From GCA-2718595 sp963935005 (lineage in GTDB: Bacteria > Gemmatimonadota > Gemmatimonadetes > Longimicrobiales > Gaopeijiaceae), in contig CAWWAX010000028.1 of NCBI GenBank assembly GCA_963935005.1, positions 1 to 17,429 of the forward strand: a stretch of DNA of 17,429 nt, written 5' to 3'. Below, piece by piece: positions 15,729-17,429 of this stretch. The notes beneath the pieces are model-generated. The model did no database searches. It was given only the letters and a program-made list of their open reading frames with translations, and was not told where the DNA came from. Both the position numbers and the translations under genes were made by a program. The stretch's first letter is position 1, and each line of letters opens with the position of its first letter.

Positions 15729-16844
15729 TTATTCATCCTCGACAATATTGACTATATCCCCATTTGCAACCAACGTCTGACCCATAACGATGAGTTGATC
15801 TCCTGCACTCAAACCGCTTTGGATTAATACTTTATTTTTTTGACTCGGTCCTACTTGAACAGCTTGAGATATGGCACGAAAATCACTACCCATGTCATCG
15901 ACCAAATATACAACAAACCCATTTTCAGTCCTAACTAAAGCTTCTTGAGGAATAACAATGACGTCTACGAAATTCTTTCGGACCACACTAACATTTGCAA
16001 TCATCTCAGGCTTGATCATGGCGTCAGGATTATCCATTTCCAGTTCAATTCTAAAGGTTCGGCTACTCGGCTCTACAGTTGCCCCTACGTAGCTTATCGT
16101 TCCTTCAGAGTTCATCCCCAGTACATCGAAAAGGGCGGTCGCCTTAGTGCCAAGTGAAACATCTAGCGCATATCTTTCAGGAACGCCCGCCACCACTCTC
16201 ATCGGATCAAGGGAAACTAGACGACCCACATCCCTACCTACATTCACCATAGTACCCACTTCTACCATTCTCTCTTCTAGGACACCATCAATAGGCGCAC
16301 GTATTACAGTGTTCCGAAGGCGAGTCAAAAGGATCTCCAAACGGGCATCAGCTTGCTCAGAAGCATACTTTGCTTCCAAGTAGGACAACTCTGATCCTAT
16401 CTGATCATCCTCAAAAAGCCGTTTACGTCTCACCCAGGTTTCCGCAGCCAGATTAGCTGCGGCTTCCGCTTCCGCCACCTGACTCTTCAAAATTTGGTCG
16501 TCTATCTTAAACAACTCTTGACCTGTTTGTACCAAACTGCCCTTTTCCCGACTGATGTCTCGAATTACCCCTGATTCTTGAGCTGAAATGGTGACATCCT
16601 GGTCAGCGACCGCGACACCGGTAAGATTGATTACTTCTGTGAAAGATTGCCATTCCAACTTCAGAATTTCCACGTTGACGAGCCTAGCCGAGCCTTGAAT
16701 CAAAACATCCCGATCCAAAGCATTGGTGGAAGATTCTACTTCTGCACCGATGCCACATCCAGAAATAGTAATCCAGAGCACTGACAACACTTTAAAATGA
16801 AAATCCCTTAAAAATCTATTAATAACTATCATTTTCTCGATCAC
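15729..16844 (-). CDS. RND periplasmic adaptor (membrane fusion protein), predicted lipoprotein
   Basis: 371 residues. The N terminus is a lipoprotein signal: hydrophobic LSVLWITISG followed by Cys30 (ISGC lipobox), so the mature protein should be lipid-anchored. Domain order is a barrel-sandwich (lipoyl-like) half with ISAQESGVIRDI, an alpha-helical hairpin (about 115-180) rich in Ala, Glu and Arg, the second lipoyl half with TVIRAPIDGVLEERMVEVG, a beta-barrel, and a membrane-proximal domain near the C terminus (GDQLIVMGQTLVANGDIV). This is the standard HlyD/AcrA adaptor plan. GTG at 16844 overlaps the stop of the upstream channel gene as GTGA; an in-frame ATG at 16832 is an alternative start that keeps the lipobox. 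It is 12 nt upstream of the RND permease. Confidence 0.92.
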   Translation of the reverse strand: MIEKMIVINRFLRDFHFKVLSVLWITISGCGIGAEVESSTNALDRDVLIQGSARLVNVEILKLEWQSFTEVINLTGVAVADQDVTISAQESGVIRDISREKGSLVQTGQELFKIDDQILKSQVAEAEAAANLAAETWVRRKRLFEDDQIGSELSYLEAKYASEQADARLEILLTRLRNTVIRAPIDGVLEERMVEVGTMVNVGRDVGRLVSLDPMRVVAGVPERYALDVSLGTKATALFDVLGMNSEGTISYVGATVEPSSRTFRIELEMDNPDAMIKPEMIANVSVVRKNFVDVIVIPQEALVRTENGFVVYLVDDMGSDFRAISQAVQVGPSQKNKVLIQSGLSAGDQLIVMGQTLVANGDIVNIVEDE

Positions 16845-17429
16845 TTTAGTAATTCATTCTGAGAAGTTGAATCCACCATAGGAACTTTCCCTACCGCTAA
16901 ATCTAAGTTGGCTTGCGCCACTAAAAAATCGTATACCGCTCCCGCATAATTGAACTCACTTTGCCTAAGAGCCACCTCCGCATCAGTTAGCTCAAGTTGT
17001 CCCATCACCCCTTCCCTATACTCTGCACTGACTATTTCAAATCCCCGTTCAGCCTGTTCTACCGCTTTCCGTTGGCCTTGAGCACTTAACCTTGCTTTCT
17101 GAAGCTGATCCCAGATTGTCTTGATCTCAGCATCTGCTCTTGAGTTAGCCAGACGTCTCTGAACTCTAACTTGCCTGAGAGCTGCCTGTTTCTGATCAAT
17201 CCGAGCATCCTTGGAAAATCCACCAAACAAGGGCCAGGTTATCCTGAGCCCAGCCTGTTGTGAAAACGCTCTAAGTTTAGAATTGGCAAAAAAATCTGGA
17301 CTACCATTTTGCTGGGCCGTAACGCCATAAGACCCAAAGAGCACTATCTCTGGTAAATAACGTGCTTGCTCAATCCTTAATTCAGCTCTTCTCAAATCTT
17401 CGGACTGATCCAGTGTCCGCAAGTCTGGT
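16841..17429 (-). CDS. TolC-family outer-membrane efflux channel, C-terminal part
   Basis: Partial gene: the reading frame continues to the right edge of the window and the N-terminal part lies outside. The first visible residues read PDLRTLDQSEDLRRAEL, the usual 'RPDL' start of an OEP repeat, so the TTG at 17422 is an internal Leu and not a start. About 195 residues are seen: a beta-strand segment (EIVLFGSYGV), then long coiled-coil helices and the OEP signature EYREGVMGQLELTDAEVAL, ending in VAQANLDLAVGK. It would be the trimeric outer-membrane duct of the pump formed with the two genes downstream. Its stop overlaps the adaptor start by 4 nt. Confidence 0.88.
   Translation of the reverse strand, partial: PDLRTLDQSEDLRRAELRIEQARYLPEIVLFGSYGVTAQQNGSPDFFANSKLRAFSQQAGLRITWPLFGGFSKDARIDQKQAALRQVRVQRRLANSRADAEIKTIWDQLQKARLSAQGQRKAVEQAERGFEIVSAEYREGVMGQLELTDAEVALRQSEFNYAGAVYDFLVAQANLDLAVGKVPMVDSTSQNELLK

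Noticed and set aside
16841..17422. TTG at 17422 as the start of a short 193-residue protein
   Set aside because: The frame stays open to the window edge and the preceding codons read Pro-Asp, completing the PDL element of TolC-family proteins, so this is an internal Leu of a truncated gene.
1..17429. CRISPR array, tandem repeats, tRNA genes, IS ends or attachment sites
   Set aside because: Reading both strands I found no repeated spacer pattern, cloverleaf, transposase or integrase sequence, or paired terminal repeats.

Overview
The window comes from a Gram-negative bacterium: it encodes a TolC-type outer-membrane channel, a lipoprotein adaptor, an RND pump and several exported hydrolases. 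Base composition is moderate (GC in the mid-forties by eye). The RND pump has the motif set I associate with Bacteroidota/FCB-type pumps, and the hydrolase repertoire resembles uncultivated marine FCB lineages such as Gemmatimonadota, Marinimicrobia or Balneolales relatives. That assignment is an impression from protein style only and has low confidence. I see no rRNA, tRNA, CRISPR array, insertion sequence or phage gene.

Layout. Left edge, + strand (37-2281): two adjacent exported metallopeptidases, an M24 (aminopeptidase-P/creatinase fold) protein and an M55 (DppA-like D-aminopeptidase) protein. A 178-bp convergent gap (2282-2459) follows, holding only an imperfect nested inverted repeat. 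Everything from 2460 to the right edge is on the - strand. Its genes overlap or are separated by short gaps, the longest 82 bp, so it reads as one or a few long transcription units. In transcription order these are: a TolC-like outer-membrane protein (cut by the window edge), a lipoprotein periplasmic adaptor and an RND permease; an iron-sulfur/NrfD fusion protein, a large molybdopterin oxidoreductase, a TorD-family chaperone, a SulP/STAS anion transporter and a 67-residue two-helix membrane protein; then a Tat-exported N4-glycosylasparaginase-like Ntn hydrolase, an exported amidohydrolase and a DUF2007-like small protein.

How the genes fit together. The first three - strand genes form a complete tripartite efflux pump. 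The next five look like a complex iron-sulfur molybdoenzyme (CISM) module: catalytic subunit, electron-transfer and membrane-anchor subunits fused in one chain, maturation chaperone, and an anion transporter that may carry substrate or product. The catalytic subunit has no Tat signal, so the enzyme probably faces the cytoplasm and exchanges electrons with the quinone pool through the NrfD part. Cytoplasmic orientation plus a SulP neighbour make a SoeABC-like sulfite dehydrogenase an attractive but unproven reading. The four exported hydrolases on the left suggest periplasmic scavenging of peptides, D-amino-acid peptides and amide or glycan-asparagine linkages.

The items most worth a second look are the uncharacterised fused CISM module with its SulP partner, the M24 protein that keeps its metal ligands but lacks the conserved catalytic histidines, and the RND pump with a changed proton-relay set and extra membrane segments.
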